From the NCBI GenBank assembly GCA_015179125.1, contig WHVA01000069.1:1-64000 (forward strand): 64,000 bases of DNA, in the 5' to 3' direction. Origin of the DNA: Gautieria morchelliformis. Taxonomy: Eukaryota > Basidiomycota > Agaricomycetes > Gomphales > Gomphaceae. The notes under the pieces were generated by a model. That model made no database searches. It was not told where the DNA came from and worked only from the letters and a program-made list of their open reading frames with translations. Of this stretch, positions 21,805 to 33,357 are shown one piece after another (position 1 is the first letter of the stretch; the number at the start of each line of letters is the position of its first letter). The position numbers and the translations under genes were made by a program.

Positions 21805-22230
21805 ACCCCCTCTAAGTATCACTCTTATTTGCACTAGCACTCGCATTTTGTCTTCATTGTGTCTCTAACAAGCACTGTATCGCCATCCGACCCTTATTGA
21901 TTTAGTATCCAACATGTAGTATGTTTCACGCGCCGGTATTGAGCCTACAGAATAAAAGTTCCTTCGTAGGCGACCTTGAAGATCCATTCGAACATCTAAT
22001 TCGTTGACACGACACACAATAATACTAAATGCGTCAAACTGGTCCCTGTCACGATACAGTTGGGTACAAGTTCTTCGTGCTATGAGTGCACGGAGAATTA
22101 GCAGTGTCGTGGCACATCTATGACAGCAAAACCCCTCATATACTGCTCAGGTAACGTGAGCGAATAGAACAAAGGTTGAGTACACTGCAGTTACAGACTC
22201 GTGCTCCCCACAGTAGCATATCCTCCAGTC

Positions 22231-23431
22231 CTACAGATAACCCGAGTCCTTCATCCACCCTTGCGCATGTCTCGGTGTAATTTGATCCAGTGCCTCGTAC
22301 AGAAACATGAAAGGTCGGGCCTTCTCTTTACTTGCCACGCAGGCGCGGAACTCAGCACCGTGACGTCTGAGGTGAGCTTTGATAAAGGAAAATGATTCTT
22401 CTATGGGGTTGAGATCGGGTGAGTATGGCGGAAGATATACTAGCTTGACGCCTCTGCAAACATATGACACTATTAGACACTGCTTGCGCAAACAGAGAGT
22501 CAGTATACCTTTTGGCACACAGGACCTTGACCTCAGGTACGTGATGTATGGCGCAATTATCCATAACGAGAACACTTCGAGGTGCCGGATAGGGGTTCAT
22601 GACCTCTAACAGACCTTCAAGAAACGCAAGAAACGCGTCACCATCGTATGCCCCCAACTTGATGTCACTATATATAATGCCATCTTGTGATAGTGCCGGA
22701 AGGATTGAAAATCTAAAACAATGTCAGTGATACATTAAAGAGAATTGTATACAGATCGTCACCTCTCGCCTCTTTGGAAGCGTGCCCGAACTCGGGGTCG
22801 GCAGCCCTTAGAAGCCCATCCCATTAGCCTGTAAGTTGTGCGAAGATCTATCGCACTTTCATCCGTAAAAACTAGCCGTTCGGGTGGCTCAGCACCGATG
22901 TATAACTGGAAAGCCATCCGTGAACCTTCACAGCGCTCTGCTGCTGCCCGGGAAAGCTGGATTGGAAGGAATAAAGATTGTGTGCTCCTGCAGGATTTAA
23001 CACTCACCTTCTTTCTTTGCAAACCAAGACCATGGAGTGTCCTCCATACAGTTGAAATACTTACTGTAATGCCATGCTGCACTTCTAGCTCTTCAACGAG
23101 TTCATCAAGGTAAAGGTCGGGCGAGCGTTCAAGAAGTGCGAGAAGAAACTATTATAAAATAAGCTATAGCCAAACTCAGGTACAAACAGCTTACTTCAAC
23201 CTGAGTTGGCGACATCTTTGGACTACGAGAGAGCCGTCTTGGCTCTGCTATAACATCGCCAATATCACGCCAGAGCTTGATTGTGCGCTGAACAACACGC
23301 AATGACATATCAAGGTCAATGGCAATCTGAGTTGATTTCTTTTGAAGCTTGAATTTCTGGTGTATAACTCGATCCCGCAAGTCCTTGCTGTAATTGCGGC
23401 GAATGGGATGAGGGTTGAGAGGGCGAGGCAT
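22231..23431 (-). CDS. Tc1/mariner transposase, DD34E, intact
   Basis: Five exons (23431-23195, 23148-23008, 22956-22763, 22712-22509, 22453-22231) join in frame to 332 residues. An N-terminal helix-turn-helix region (RRNYSKDLRDRVI, MSLRVVQRTIKLW) binds the repeats. The DDE core has Asp in FTDESAID, Asp in VMDNCAIHH and Glu in PYSPDLNPIEESF, with 34 residues between the last two. All introns are short GT-AG. An upstream in-frame ATG at 23473 is possible, but MPRPLNPHPIRR looks like the natural start. It cuts at the TIRs and inserts at TA. With both TIRs present the element may be active. Confidence 0.9.
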
Positions 23432-23496
23432 GCAGATGACCACATACAGTGTTTCCGGAAGTTCCCGAAACAATGGTCGAACTTTGACTTTTCTTA

Positions 23497-23815
23497 GCTA
23501 AGTGTCAACAACATCAACTTGCCATTATTCTATCTAGACTGGTACCTATGAAGAATATGTAGTTATTTATTAATGCAAACCTTTGGATGCTCACAAAAGG
23601 GTGTTTGACCACCCAGCCTAGTGGCCAAAAATGAAAAACTCAAAAGTTTGTTTTACTTGGATTTCATACATCTGTGCCCTAGCTATGATCAACATATGTT
23701 CATGTAAAAAATCTCAAGGCAATCCAAGCAGAAGCTAGTGAGAAATCCTTGTTCGAGTTTTGCGCGCTAAAATGGAATCAAATTTGACGCGCGCCTTACG
23801 TACTGCAAACAGGTG
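23497..23815 (-). repeat. Right TIR of the Tc1/mariner element
   Basis: Reverse complement of the left TIR. The transposase start lies about 65 bp inside it, so the repeat probably doubles as the promoter region. Confidence 0.9.
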
Positions 23816-23817
23816 TA

Positions 23818-25092
23818 ATCCTAGTCCTAAAGTTCTTTCTCACAGTCTGCTGCTCCCCCAGGAAAAGGTGTATACCCTATTGTCTAAACATCAATAGTTA
23901 TATATCTTTGTACTATACATGCATATTATTTTAAACATACCTTCTAATCAGATCTCTCAACCATATATAATAATATAGTACAGGGTTTGTCCATACTTGC
24001 TTCTATATTCTGTGATTGTACACCTAGGAGGATAATCATAATGGTCATGTGATACAGCATATATGAGTATATAATATATATTATAAGAGTCTTAATAACA
24101 ACATATAGGAATTATAGTAGTATTTATAAGGAGAATAATAGATGTTATTAGATGATTCTATATATATTTAAACATCTCGAAGATATATATACATATGAGA
24201 GAGTATTAGACTACCATATGGAGTAATAGTAGTTGTCTAGGTATTTGTAATATATATGAATAGTTATAATGATATAGTGTATATTAAAAGTGGGTAGAAA
24301 AAAATAAGAAGAGGCATAAAAATAAGAAGAGGCGTTCTCGTTGGTGGAGCCGCCACTCGGGGAGGGACAAAAGTAAATTTATTTATATCCCAACAATAAG
24401 ATTGGCATGTACTTTCACCCTCTTCTTTTCTATAATCTGAGAATAAAATGGGAGAAGCTACAGGTAATAAAAAGTTGTGAGCATCCGCCCTAAAATATTT
24501 CATATATACTTCTAACATGTACTCATATGGTCCATACTTGCCTCTACATTCTATCATCATATATGTAACAAGCTTCATATATACTTTTAATATATAGTCA
24601 TCCAAATCCTATCTGAAATTGCTCTGTTATCTCAATACACACTGTGCTTTAGCACATACAACCATATTTTAAAAATATGAGAACATTCAAAAAAATTTAG
24701 GATATCCACAATATACAAGTTGCTCAAAATGATAGACTATGAATTCGGTTAGGGTTGATATTTTAAAATATATCTAATATATCCTAGAAGAATGTACATT
24801 GTTGTCAATCTGAACATCCTCCAAGGGATAGAAGCATACCACACGAAAAGCGTGGCCACACCTCACCGCCGGAGGCACAGAAACACCCAGGGCCTCGCCC
24901 ACAGAGCACTAGCAGAGACTGAGAAAGAGGGCCTAGTTGGAAAACTGGTCCACCGGATATAGATAGTCACGTCTTACATAGGGCCACGCCCAAAAAAAAA
25001 AATTGGATCAAAAAAAAAAAAAAAAAATCAGGAATCTTGGTGAGGAGATCCGCTAGCCTTCAAACCCATATTCAAACCTGTCACAGCATGCC
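23818..25092. other. AT-rich non-coding stretch
   Basis: No gene is seen. Related AT-rich phrases recur ('gtccatacttgc' at about 23990 and 24530; 'atatatactt'). A-runs occur at 24993-25026. A short GC-richer block at 24830-24960 has no coding pattern. Probably decayed repeats. Confidence 0.5.
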
Positions 25093-25803
25093 TTGCAGCG
25101 GTGCCAGGGTAATGCATGGAAGTCTATGATCAAATCTCTTGAAAGAGAAAAACAGCAAGCTCCTTGGGGTTCTATTGATTTGGGGGATGGCTACCTGCTT
25201 CTTAGAGCTCGAGATCGGCATGCTTGTGACTGTGATGGGCTAAAAGGTGAGGTTATTGAAGCATATATACGCGAGGCTGAGGAAGAGCTTGGAAATGACA
25301 TGCCTGAAGCATGGAAACTCAAGGTGGTACGTTGGTCTAGGGTTCTCCTTCCTACAGCCCAGATTGCACACTCTGATTGGAAAGAGTGTGCAATACCGAT
25401 ACACAAATCACGAAGGGCCAAATGTGTCAAGGTATGTGTGTATCTCATGTGGTTCACTATGCGATACTTATGACACCACCAGCTCATAGTCCATGAACAA
25501 ATTGAGTTCGCAGAAGTAATATTTTATTTTCGTTTGAATATTGGGGATGAAACTTGATCACTGCCATTGGTCACACTTTATTCACACCCTGACGCATTCA
25601 TGCTTGAAGAGTCTCTTGGGGCCATGTATTCCATCACAAAACTCGATGAAAACGTAGGCATGAAAGTCATTGACATCAAGTCAATCAAGTCAGTCATTTC
25701 AATACAGCCGCACCCTTATTTTCCCCTTTCAGGCAAGGAAAGTTTTTTTGTGTGGGAGAAAATTGGACTTGAGATGATGAGCCTTGCTGATGCTGAAGAA
25801 TAA
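25093..25803 (+). pseudogene. C-terminal region of a tnp2-type transposon protein
   Basis: Exon 1 ends at about 25431 (WGSIDLGDGYLLLRARDRHA, EVIEAYIREAEEELG, WSRVLLPTAQIAHSDWKEC). A GT-AG intron of about 50 bp follows. The second part reads EFAEVIFYFRLNIGDE, then LVTLYSHPDAFMLEESLGA and VIDIKSIKSVISIQPHPY. This resembles the region that follows the transposase core in basidiomycete CACTA-like proteins. An in-frame TGA near 25555 breaks it. The matching upstream transposase is not adjacent. Confidence 0.55.
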
Positions 25804-26199
25804 ATACCTGACAATGGTTGATGTCATGTACAATGTCACACAGAATAGATTTTGAGTTGCGCTTACACCATGCCCAAGGCTACTGCTAAACACGTTGAAT
25901 CTGCACAACTTCCTTATCCGAGGAAAGATTGGTAAGTGTGAATATATTCAGATAAACTACTTCATAGTCAAGGAGCTTTGATATTGTTACAGCAAGAGGC
26001 ACACGTATATATTGTATTGCATACTCATACTCAACATATGCACTTACCACCACTCAATATCCAGGGAAAAAAAACCTACCCGGCGTCCTCTCTCCCAAGA
26101 AGAATCTGACCTCGCTGATCTCAAACTCGATTTGGATTTCTTTCCCCTCGATTGGCTTCAGGAGATAAGGTGGAGGGAGAGAGAACGTATCTTAGTGGG

Positions 26200-26404
26200 A
26201 AAAACTATGTCGGCCTTCCGCGACGATTGGCACGAACAATTGATTTACCATAGAGGACATCCTCTCGCAGCGGGAAAGAGAGAAAAGAAAAGCGTAAAAG
26301 AAGTGTCAGACTTTGATGATTCCGATTCTGATTATGAGTGCCCTTTTAATTACGTAGCGTGGTATACTTGGAAGGTGAGGACGCTCGACGCAGTAGGAGA
26401 ATAG
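26200..26404 (+). pseudogene. Unknown small gene of the ANL module, copy A (3' part)
   Basis: The frame DDWHEQLIYHRGHP, acidic SDFDDSDSDYEC, then YVAWYTWKVRTLDAVGE and TAG recurs at 42122-42334 and, degraded, on minus at 52763-53085. In this copy the upstream sequence (26040-26190, LDLDFFPLDWLQEIRW) differs from the other copies. It converges on the ANL gene to its right. I do not recognise the protein. Confidence 0.35.
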
Positions 26405-26629
26405 CGAAGTTGCCCAAAAGGCGGACATCTACCGTTCTGGATTAGGGACTGATGGCTTATGCACAGAAATAAATTTCTACGTGAATTGCCTGTTCCGTTG
26501 CTGGACTCCAGGTGGGTGTCAAGTTTGATACTACAGATATTCCGCATTTTACTTGCGCCAACGTCTGTTCTCTGGTCATGACGAGAGCCGAAACCCTGTG
26601 AGTCATCGGGATGCCGCTTCGAACAAGTA

Positions 26630-26816
26630 CAGTGGACTCCCTCTTAACACCTACCCCTCGGCTCAGGAGAGGCCTCGGAGTATGGATTATAAGGGAGTAT
26701 GCAGTAGAGATTTTTGGCCCTGCAAACCAACTTTGTGAGATGCAAAAGTGTATGGCTTATAAGGGATATAAGGGAGTATGTGTTATCTGAGGTATCTGTT
26801 ATGAGGGAGTCTACTG
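26630..26816. mobile_element. Short TA-flanked MITE in module copy A
   Basis: The 187-bp insert starts CAGTGGACTCCCTCTTAAC, ends with its near complement (GAGGGAGTCTACTG), and has TA on both sides. The same point in the copies at 47810 and 52540 lacks it ('caagtgatatc' read on their minus strand). End sequence and TA duplication are typical of pogo/Tc1-related MITEs. Confidence 0.75.
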
Positions 26817-26969
26817 TAATATCAAATCACTGATCTGAAATTATGGTTCGCACTAACTACGATCCAGTGCACTATTTCAGACAAGATAACTGCATACATG
26901 CAGGATGAGCCCCCGCTGTGAATTTGATGTACAATATATACCTGACACCAGTACCTCGACATGGTTTAG

Positions 26970-28859
26970 TCACGCCCCAATATATATTTGGTCTAATTTC
27001 TCCTTGAACATCTCTTCGACTGCTCTTCGCCGGATGTTACCTTTTGTCTGGATTCAACAAGGAAGTCATATTCTGGACTGTAAGATGAAATTCGGAAACA
27101 TACATCTGTTCGAGGCAGAGTTCCTCGATTAACGACGATGATCAGGTTTATATCCGTGATGCGTTCGTGGACATAGCGCCGCGCATGAAATTCCTGCGTC
27201 CTCTGCAGGATATCTGCTCTGATTCTAGCATGGTCCATATCATCCTTCGCTGGTTCAACAAAAAGCGCGGGTGAAGGACGCCCACTGCCAACAACGACAC
27301 AGTCCCCAATGAGCTCCGAGCATGTAGTTCGCACATGATCTTCTATAGATCTGCAAGGGGTATCATCGGTAGGATTGTCATCCTTAAGAATGATACTTCT
27401 GGGGAATAAACGTACTTGGTGTCGCAACGCGCAGTGTTTTCACATTTGATCCAATCATCATCACGTCCTTTATAGACGAAGCATCCAGGAGATGCCTCTT
27501 CGAAAAGGTCGCCCGTGTGGAAATGACCATCAGTAGCGGAACGAAAAGACGAATCTGGACAATCTCCAGAATCCGACAAAATGACCAGTTCCAACATTGC
27601 ATTCGTGATGCCGGGGTCGCCCTTATCGATAGGCAAGAAGGCACAGGAGACATCCTGCAGCGGGCGAAGATAACGCGCGTCCCTACCGCGTCCGCCAACA
27701 GACCACATTGTTACACCACATTCGGTACTACCGAATACGTTCTACTCAGCGTATATGAGGCCTGTGTGCGTGGTGGGAGACTAGCGACTAACCCTCATCA
27801 AAATACCACTATTGTACGCCAAATCGTCCTCTTCCGGGCCGAGACACGCCCCGCCATACAGAACCTCGTCAAGGGACTGGAGAAGGCTAAGGAGTTTGGG
27901 ATTGGAGTAAGAATCTCTGAGATGCTTCTCCAGAAAGGGGGTGAATTGATTAAGCCGGTTGAGACCGCATCGATCTACCATATCAAAGAGCTCTTCCGAC
28001 GAGAACGCGATTTGAGTTGGCTGGATTGTGCACGCTCCATGCTGAAGAAATCCTATAAGCGCTAGATATTATGGAGGGTGAAGATCAGAGTCAATTGACA
28101 GAATCCTGAATGTATCTCACTGGATGCCTGGCCCAAGTGGCATATGGAACCAAGCCATGTCGTGACGTCCTGCTTTTTCGAGTCTCTAGGTTTGGAAACC
28201 TGTCCAACTTTGTGTACGAGAGTGTCCAGCCACCTGCGACTGCAGCGAACGAGCTTGGGACTACCCGACGTTGAACCACTCGTGTGAAAAACAAAGACAG
28301 GCTCGTCATCACTCATCATGAGCTGTGGTGGCAGCAATGGTTTGTGGGATATGTTGCGGACATGATTGACATCAGCAGGCTCGTATAAAGGGACAGGGCT
28401 ATTATCCAAGTTAGCCTCGAAGGATGGTTCGTAAATTAGGGCTGTTGCATTGGCCTTGGTGAGCAGTTCAAATACAGCGCTGGGATTGGGAAGTCTGAAG
28501 CTAAATAGCTGTGGTACGTATCCCGCCTTTGAGACACCATATATCTGAACTACGTCGGAATAAGACCATCCCGACAGCCTTTGGAAAATCAACAAGAGCA
28601 AAGTATGTGGTTTCTTTTACTTTAGGACTCACCATAAGCCCACGACAGCTCTTGCTGGGATATTTGCAGCACCCAGCGTGTGCGACCAGTATTCAGAAAC
28701 CCGATCGACGTCGTCATAGAATCGCTGGTATGTTATGATGTCCCAACTCCCTACCTTCCCTGCGGTTTTCTGGGGGATCCTGAAAGCTGGAGAAGAGGAG
28801 AAAAGGCGGGCACTCCTTTCTAACACAGTCAGATGGGAACTAAAGGTGGTGTGGCCCAT
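26970..28859 (-). CDS. Stand-alone adenylate-forming (ANL) enzyme, copy A
   Basis: Six exons (28859-28633, 28578-28121, 28061-27793, 27741-27416, 27350-27104, 27047-26970) join in frame to 534 residues. Adenylation motifs are present: A3 HTSGSTSGSPKLV, A5 NVFGSTECG, A7 HTGDLF, the GRDDDWIK hinge, and the A10 Lys in PRT-D-TKGNIRRRA. It resembles the adenylation domain of fungal NRPS-like adenylate-forming reductases. It stops after A10, with no carrier or reductase domain downstream. It should activate a carboxylic acid with ATP; the substrate is unknown. A 165-bp insertion lies 85 bp upstream of the ATG, not found in the sister copies. Confidence 0.85.
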
Positions 28860-28943
28860 GATGATTGGGGAAGGGCTTTGACTGGGAGAGGCAATGAATA
28901 TTGGAAACGGGCGCAGTAGCTAGAGAGGAAGGAGCTAGCGAAA

Positions 28944-29108
28944 GGAGAGAGAGAGAGAGATAATCAATCATAGTGCTTGAAGCGCGAGGCGCTTATGGTG
29001 CACTTGGCTACATGATGGGGAGTTGCCCCTATATAGTTACTAAGTAAGGACGGTGCGGTGGTTAGGTAGAGAATAACGGGAAGCCGTTCCGGACGCACTT
29101 GGCCATTG
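28944..29108 (-). mobile_element. 165-bp (CT)n-ended insertion in the promoter of ANL copy A
   Basis: The insert is flanked by GCGAAA at 28938-28943 and 29109-29114. The sister copy at 44385-44410 has the empty site ('gctagcgaaatggtgag'). Read on minus it contains 'ctatataggggcaac' and 'gcaccataagcgcc', and ends in CT repeats. The last part matches the repeats at 5729-5905 and 29646-29830. It could be a SINE-like element or a very short solo LTR. Confidence 0.8.
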
Positions 29109-29114
29109 GCGAAA

Positions 29115-29645
29115 TGGTGAGTCTCCACACGTCTCCCGATACTTATACAACGGTACGAACCTCAGTGAATGGACAATGTACAACTCCCAGGCTTGTCAGA
29201 TCCTGTGCCGAATGCTCTATCCCCATGTTCGTCCGGTGCTACGGACGGTGCGTGTCGTCACCTGAAATTCAAGGGGCAGGATATCAATTGTCAAGATCCA
29301 ATATTCATATTGGTGATCCACATGTATTTAAGCGCCATAAGAACCTACCTCAGCACACAAAGTCCGAAGGAAACGGCGAGTCTACTCCTGACCGTCGTCG
29401 ACCGTAAGCTCTGCCACAGACAGAATGTCGTCGACTCATGTCCGTGGCTCTCGTGGTTTCATGAAAACTAACGCCTAGCTGTTACAGCAAGCTGAAAGAC
29501 TGGAAGACAACCCGCTATTGACGATGACCGGTGAATTTATGGCCCACGCAAAGGATTTCCTTTTCGAGCGACACCCAAATATAGCCATTAGCGCCCGTAT
29601 ACTTCGGCGACTAATGGACTCCTAACAAATTCAATTGGGTGCCGT
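29115..29645. other. Continuation of the module promoter, then unassigned sequence
   Basis: The first 90 bp match the upstream region of ANL copy B (44397-44480). Further right, a plus frame at 29491-29626 preceded by an acceptor-like 'gttacag' reads AERLEDNPLLTMTGEFMAHA and ends at TAA. It looks like the last exon of a gene, but I could not link it to an upstream exon. Confidence 0.35.
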
Positions 29646-29830
29646 GAGAGAGAGAGAGAGAGAGAGAGATAGTCAATTAGAGTGCTCGAAGCGCTAAGCG
29701 CTTATGGTGCACTATACTACTGTGTAAGAGATTCTACTTAATCTATCTACCTGATGTATGTTATTCTGTGGCAGTTAGACTACATGATATGGGAAGAAGA
29801 GACTACGACTGGTTTTGAGTGTGAGCATAG
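29646..29830 (-). repeat. Dispersed repeat with (CT)n tail, copy 2
   Basis: Nearly identical to 5729-5905 along its whole length. It is followed directly by LINE ORF1 remnants. The preceding phrase 'tcaattgggtgccgt' (29629-29644) recurs at 31421, on the other side of the LINE ORF1, which may mark a duplicated target. Confidence 0.55.
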
Positions 29831-30087
29831 GGAGAATGAGATCCCTATTCTACAGCCATGATGAGCCGGCGCGGTGCCAGCGCATCACGGTCGTGGGCTC
29901 AGCAAATGGCCAGTCCAGGCAGGTGGTCAGGGTTGGTGGTGCGAGGTATGTACAGGTCGGTAAGCTCTGTGGGAGCATCATGCGTCGGGGGGAGAGTTGT
30001 TGGATGGCGGCAGTGTGTAGCAGTGTGGGTCTGTCGAGTTATGGCTAGTGGCCGAGGGGATGTAGGATGGGGGAGGGCAAGCATTGC

Positions 30088-31423
30088 CTAGATTTCATAG
30101 AGAGGGCCTGCATTGGCCAGTTTGCGTGAATGGCGGTCTAAAGCAGTCTTGCGGATAGAGCATTCGCAACTGGTTGCTGCGTGAGCGCCCGCACAAACCG
30201 CGCATTTGGGGTTGACATGCTGGCATGGTTTGGGGCCGTCGCACTTTTCCTCATTGGGGCAGCGGCATTCGCGTGTTGCGTGGTTACCTGCGCAGTATCC
30301 ACATACTGTCGTCCTTTTGCAGAGTCATGCAAAGTGTCCGAAACGGTGACAGTTGTAACATTGTGGCGGGCGATGAATAAACTTAGTTGTTGGATGGAGA
30401 TGACCTCGGAACGCAATGTGGTGGGTGATGCAGCTGTTGGCAACCTGGGCATCCATGAAGTAGAGTACTACGGATGCATGTTTTTTAGTTTGTTGATTAT
30501 TCTGCAGGCGGGAGAGGAATTCGGCGTGCTGGAGTGTCGAAGGGTGGGTGATAATGTGCTCGTTGTGGTTAATAAGAGAGATGATGTCACGGCTATTGCG
30601 CGAAGGGTTGAAGGTGGAAGGGATTCCATGAACAACAACCGGAAAGGTTTTCTGGGCGATAGAGAGCTGGTCCGAGAGCTTGGGGAGCCAGCGGTGTGCC
30701 GTTGAAGCCAGATAGATTTGTTCAGCTTCGCTGCATGCTGCAATCCATATGTCACCACTCCGGTGACAGCCTACTGCACGGATCCGCGGTGGTAGGTTCT
30801 CTGCATCCTCATTGCCATCAGCATCCGGTGTGTATATTCTTGTGTCAAACCAGCACTCTGCATCCTCAACCGCTTTGCCAACCTTTTCTCCCAAGTCCTC
30901 ATCAGAAAGGTCTGCAAACACAGGACTATTGCGATTAGATTGCGCAAGTGTAAGATCGAATCGTGTATTGCGAAAGGGTGTTTTGGCGTCAGGAGGAGGC
31001 GGCGGGGCGGATGAGGTGGGCGAGGTGAGGACTGAGGCATAAGTGCGCTTGCTGACGGATTGAATGGCGTTTGGAAGTCCTATGTGGGTGGATATCGCTT
31101 CAAGTTGTTTATTGATACTGTCTAGATGCAGGGTTGATGGCAGGTGCCAAGTGTTGTCCCTGGCTGCACAGCGTAGTATAATACGGGCTCGCAGGACGAG
31201 GATCTTTGAGCGCCGATTGGGCTGAGGAGATCAAGTTGCGGCTTTTGTGTAGAGCATCAAGAGAGATTGTAGCCAATTTGGCGGCCTTGGTCTTAGGAAG
31301 GGCGATCCCATAGATTAGGTCACTAAGTTGCCCGAGTATAGTGGCTAGAGGAGCGGCAGCAAGGTGTCCTGGAGGTTCATCGGGCAGCGATGGTGGTGGT
31401 TGGACCGTGGGAGCCATCCTCAA
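30088..31423 (-). pseudogene. LINE ORF1 (gag-like) with zinc knuckles
   Basis: Read on minus, it starts near MAPTVQPPPSLPDEPPGHL and passes a region with ADLSDEDLGEKVGKAVEDAE and RWLPKLSDQLSIAQKTFPVV. It ends with a run of CCHC knuckles (CYNCHRFGHFA, CGYCAGNHATREC, CAVCAGAHAATSC). An in-frame stop lies in the first knuckle and a frame break lies near 30920. Multiple knuckles after an RRM-like region are typical of ORF1 proteins of Tad/I-type fungal LINEs. The ORF2 that should follow is missing. Confidence 0.8.
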
Positions 31424-31875
31424 TTGGGTGCCGTATGGACGCTGCGGCTGAGTTCACGAAGCCGCGCGCTACAGCCGGGCTGATTACCAGGGTCTCTTTC
31501 ACTTCCCGACTCTTCAGGTAAACAATAAGTACAAGATGACTTCCGGTCCGCCAGACACGCCTAAACATCGCCAATCGCCACCCCACCTAAACCGACCGGC
31601 GAGTCATCGGCCAACAACAATAACATCATTTCGTCGAACTTGCCGACATCGACAGCGTCGGAAGGCTCAGTAACCGCGAGGAGATGGAAGGGAGAAACTG
31701 ATGTATCAGGACAGTAGTATCCCCGCCGTAGCTCCCAACCATCCTCCTGTTACCACTACCTCCGCGTCCTCAGCTAACCAAACAGCACTATTATCCGCCG
31801 CAACAGTGCCTAACTCGAATCCACCCATTAGTACCGTGAACCACAGCCACGACTGCCACCGCTTCGAACAACACA

Positions 31876-32870
31876 TTGTCTTGGACCCTCTCAGCAGCGA
31901 GGGGCACAGCAAACATGCAACAAACGATCATCCACGCTATCCCCGCTCAACTTCCCACTTTGTCTCAGCATTGCGCCTACATCGCCTTTCTTCCGTATCA
32001 AAGCATGGAGCGTATCAGGCTCGAACGCGACATTAAGTCCTTCATATTACTCACTAAACCCACTCGCATCAGCGATGCTTGCAACTTCATTGACAAGAGA
32101 AAGCTTACGTTCACACAGTTCAACCAAGCCTATCGCAATTCCTCCGAGTAGAGATCGGCTGCAAACCCGGATCCGACAGTCCAGAGGTTTGGAAGAATCA
32201 TTTCGAAAGGAACCGCGTCAGCAACTGACGGTACATCCGCGCAGTCCTGACGCGTTCAGCAAGCAATACGACGAGTGTTACGCAATGGCGCACAAGGACA
32301 GCAATGATGAACATACAACTGACCCAGCCGAACCTAGGATTGCGGCAACGAGTCCTGTCAGCTTCAGAAACAACTCTGGTTCGAGTTCAGGGGCGGTGGC
32401 CACTCCTTTGGGAACAAGGAGAACCAGCCGCCCGGACCGAAACTCGGCTTACGCTACGGGAACAAGCATCCTCATATCCCCACCAACTGCGACACCAAGC
32501 ACAACCACAATCACCCCGATCGCAAGACTCATGTTTCGATCAAGGACAGATGCCTCGTCTACGACTCAGACAGCGCCGCCACGCAGTATCTGTACCGTCT
32601 CTTACAACGGAGTGGCGCAGTGCCCTCGCATCCGGCACACCATCACACCACCGCACAAGGCCCCGAGGCTCCCAAGGCTCCACCAATCATGCCGCAACAC
32701 CCAATATTCGTCGACAAACACATTACAGAGGTTGAAGCGGGGCATATATCAGGCCCGTTCAACTTGGACGAGACACCCATTGTTTCAATGGGCATCTCCG
32801 TACATCGCTGTTCGGTCTTGCAGAGCAGGCGCTAGGGGACAGAGAGTTCCGCCATGATCAGGAATCCATC
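31876..32870 (+). pseudogene. DIRS-like gag and start of reverse transcriptase
   Basis: Pieces in changing frames include FIDKRKLTFTQFNQAYR, THVSIKDRCLVYDSDS, HPIFVDKHITEVEAGHISGP and, after a shift, GHLRTSLFGLAE. The last two resemble the N-terminal RT block of basidiomycete DIRS-like proteins. At least four frame shifts or stops are present. Confidence 0.45.
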
Positions 32871-33094
32871 CAAGAGGGACGCAAAAGACATTTCCATGAA
32901 CAAAGGCTCAATTCACAGGACTTCCGGGCCCGTTTGGGTTCGGCATGGATGGTCGAGCAATACGTGAATCCCACCTCACTTCCTTACTTCACGCGTCAGC
33001 GTATCCCTCTCTCCATGATTGCAACCGCGGCAGATGGCTTCCATGCGGTAGTGATGCTCAGTTACCTGATCCGCATACTGTCTCGGGACAAGAT

Positions 33095-33325
33095 GTCACG
33101 TCCGGACAGACTTGTGACCTGCATGGACGTGTGCATGTCTGAACGGACCTGTGACCTGCACGAACGTGCACCTGTCTGGACGGACTTGCAACCTGTCCGG
33201 ATGGACTTGGAACTCGTCCGGACAGACTTGTGACCCGCATGGACGTGCGTTTGTCTGAACGGACCTGCGACCTGCATGAACGTGCACCTGTCTGGACGGA
33301 CTTGTGACCTGCATGAACGTGCGCG
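33095..33325. repeat. Short tandem repeat array
   Basis: Degenerate units built from 'gacttgtgacctgcatg', 'gaacgtgcacctgtctgg' and 'acgtgc' recur about five to seven times. Minus-strand translation gives repeated HAGHKSVQT/CRSQV phrases, a composition effect and not a gene. The array lies inside the DIRS-like element. Confidence 0.75.
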
Positions 33326-33357
33326 TCCACGACTGGATCAGACGTGTATGCTATGAT

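Larger units (their letters stand above)
19106..23815. mobile_element. Tc1/mariner transposon with long TIRs and cargo
   Basis: A 4710-bp element starts CACCTGTTTGCAG and ends with its complement, flanked by TA at 19104-19105 and 23816-23817. Terminal inverted repeats run about 315 bp. An intact transposase gene lies next to the right repeat on minus. The extra 2.8 kb between the left repeat and the transposase holds a GC-rich coding-like block and a cytochrome P450 remnant. Tc1/mariner elements are usually 1.3-2.5 kb, so the cargo is unusual. Confidence 0.9.

Noticed and set aside
24264-24605. Minus-strand ORF with repeated YMLEVYMKYF-like phrases
   Set aside because: AT-rich repeat sequence; no family resemblance or splice signals.
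30000-31500. Plus-strand ORF 30181-30705 opposite the LINE ORF1
   Set aside because: The minus strand carries clear CCHC knuckles; the plus frame has no protein-like pattern.
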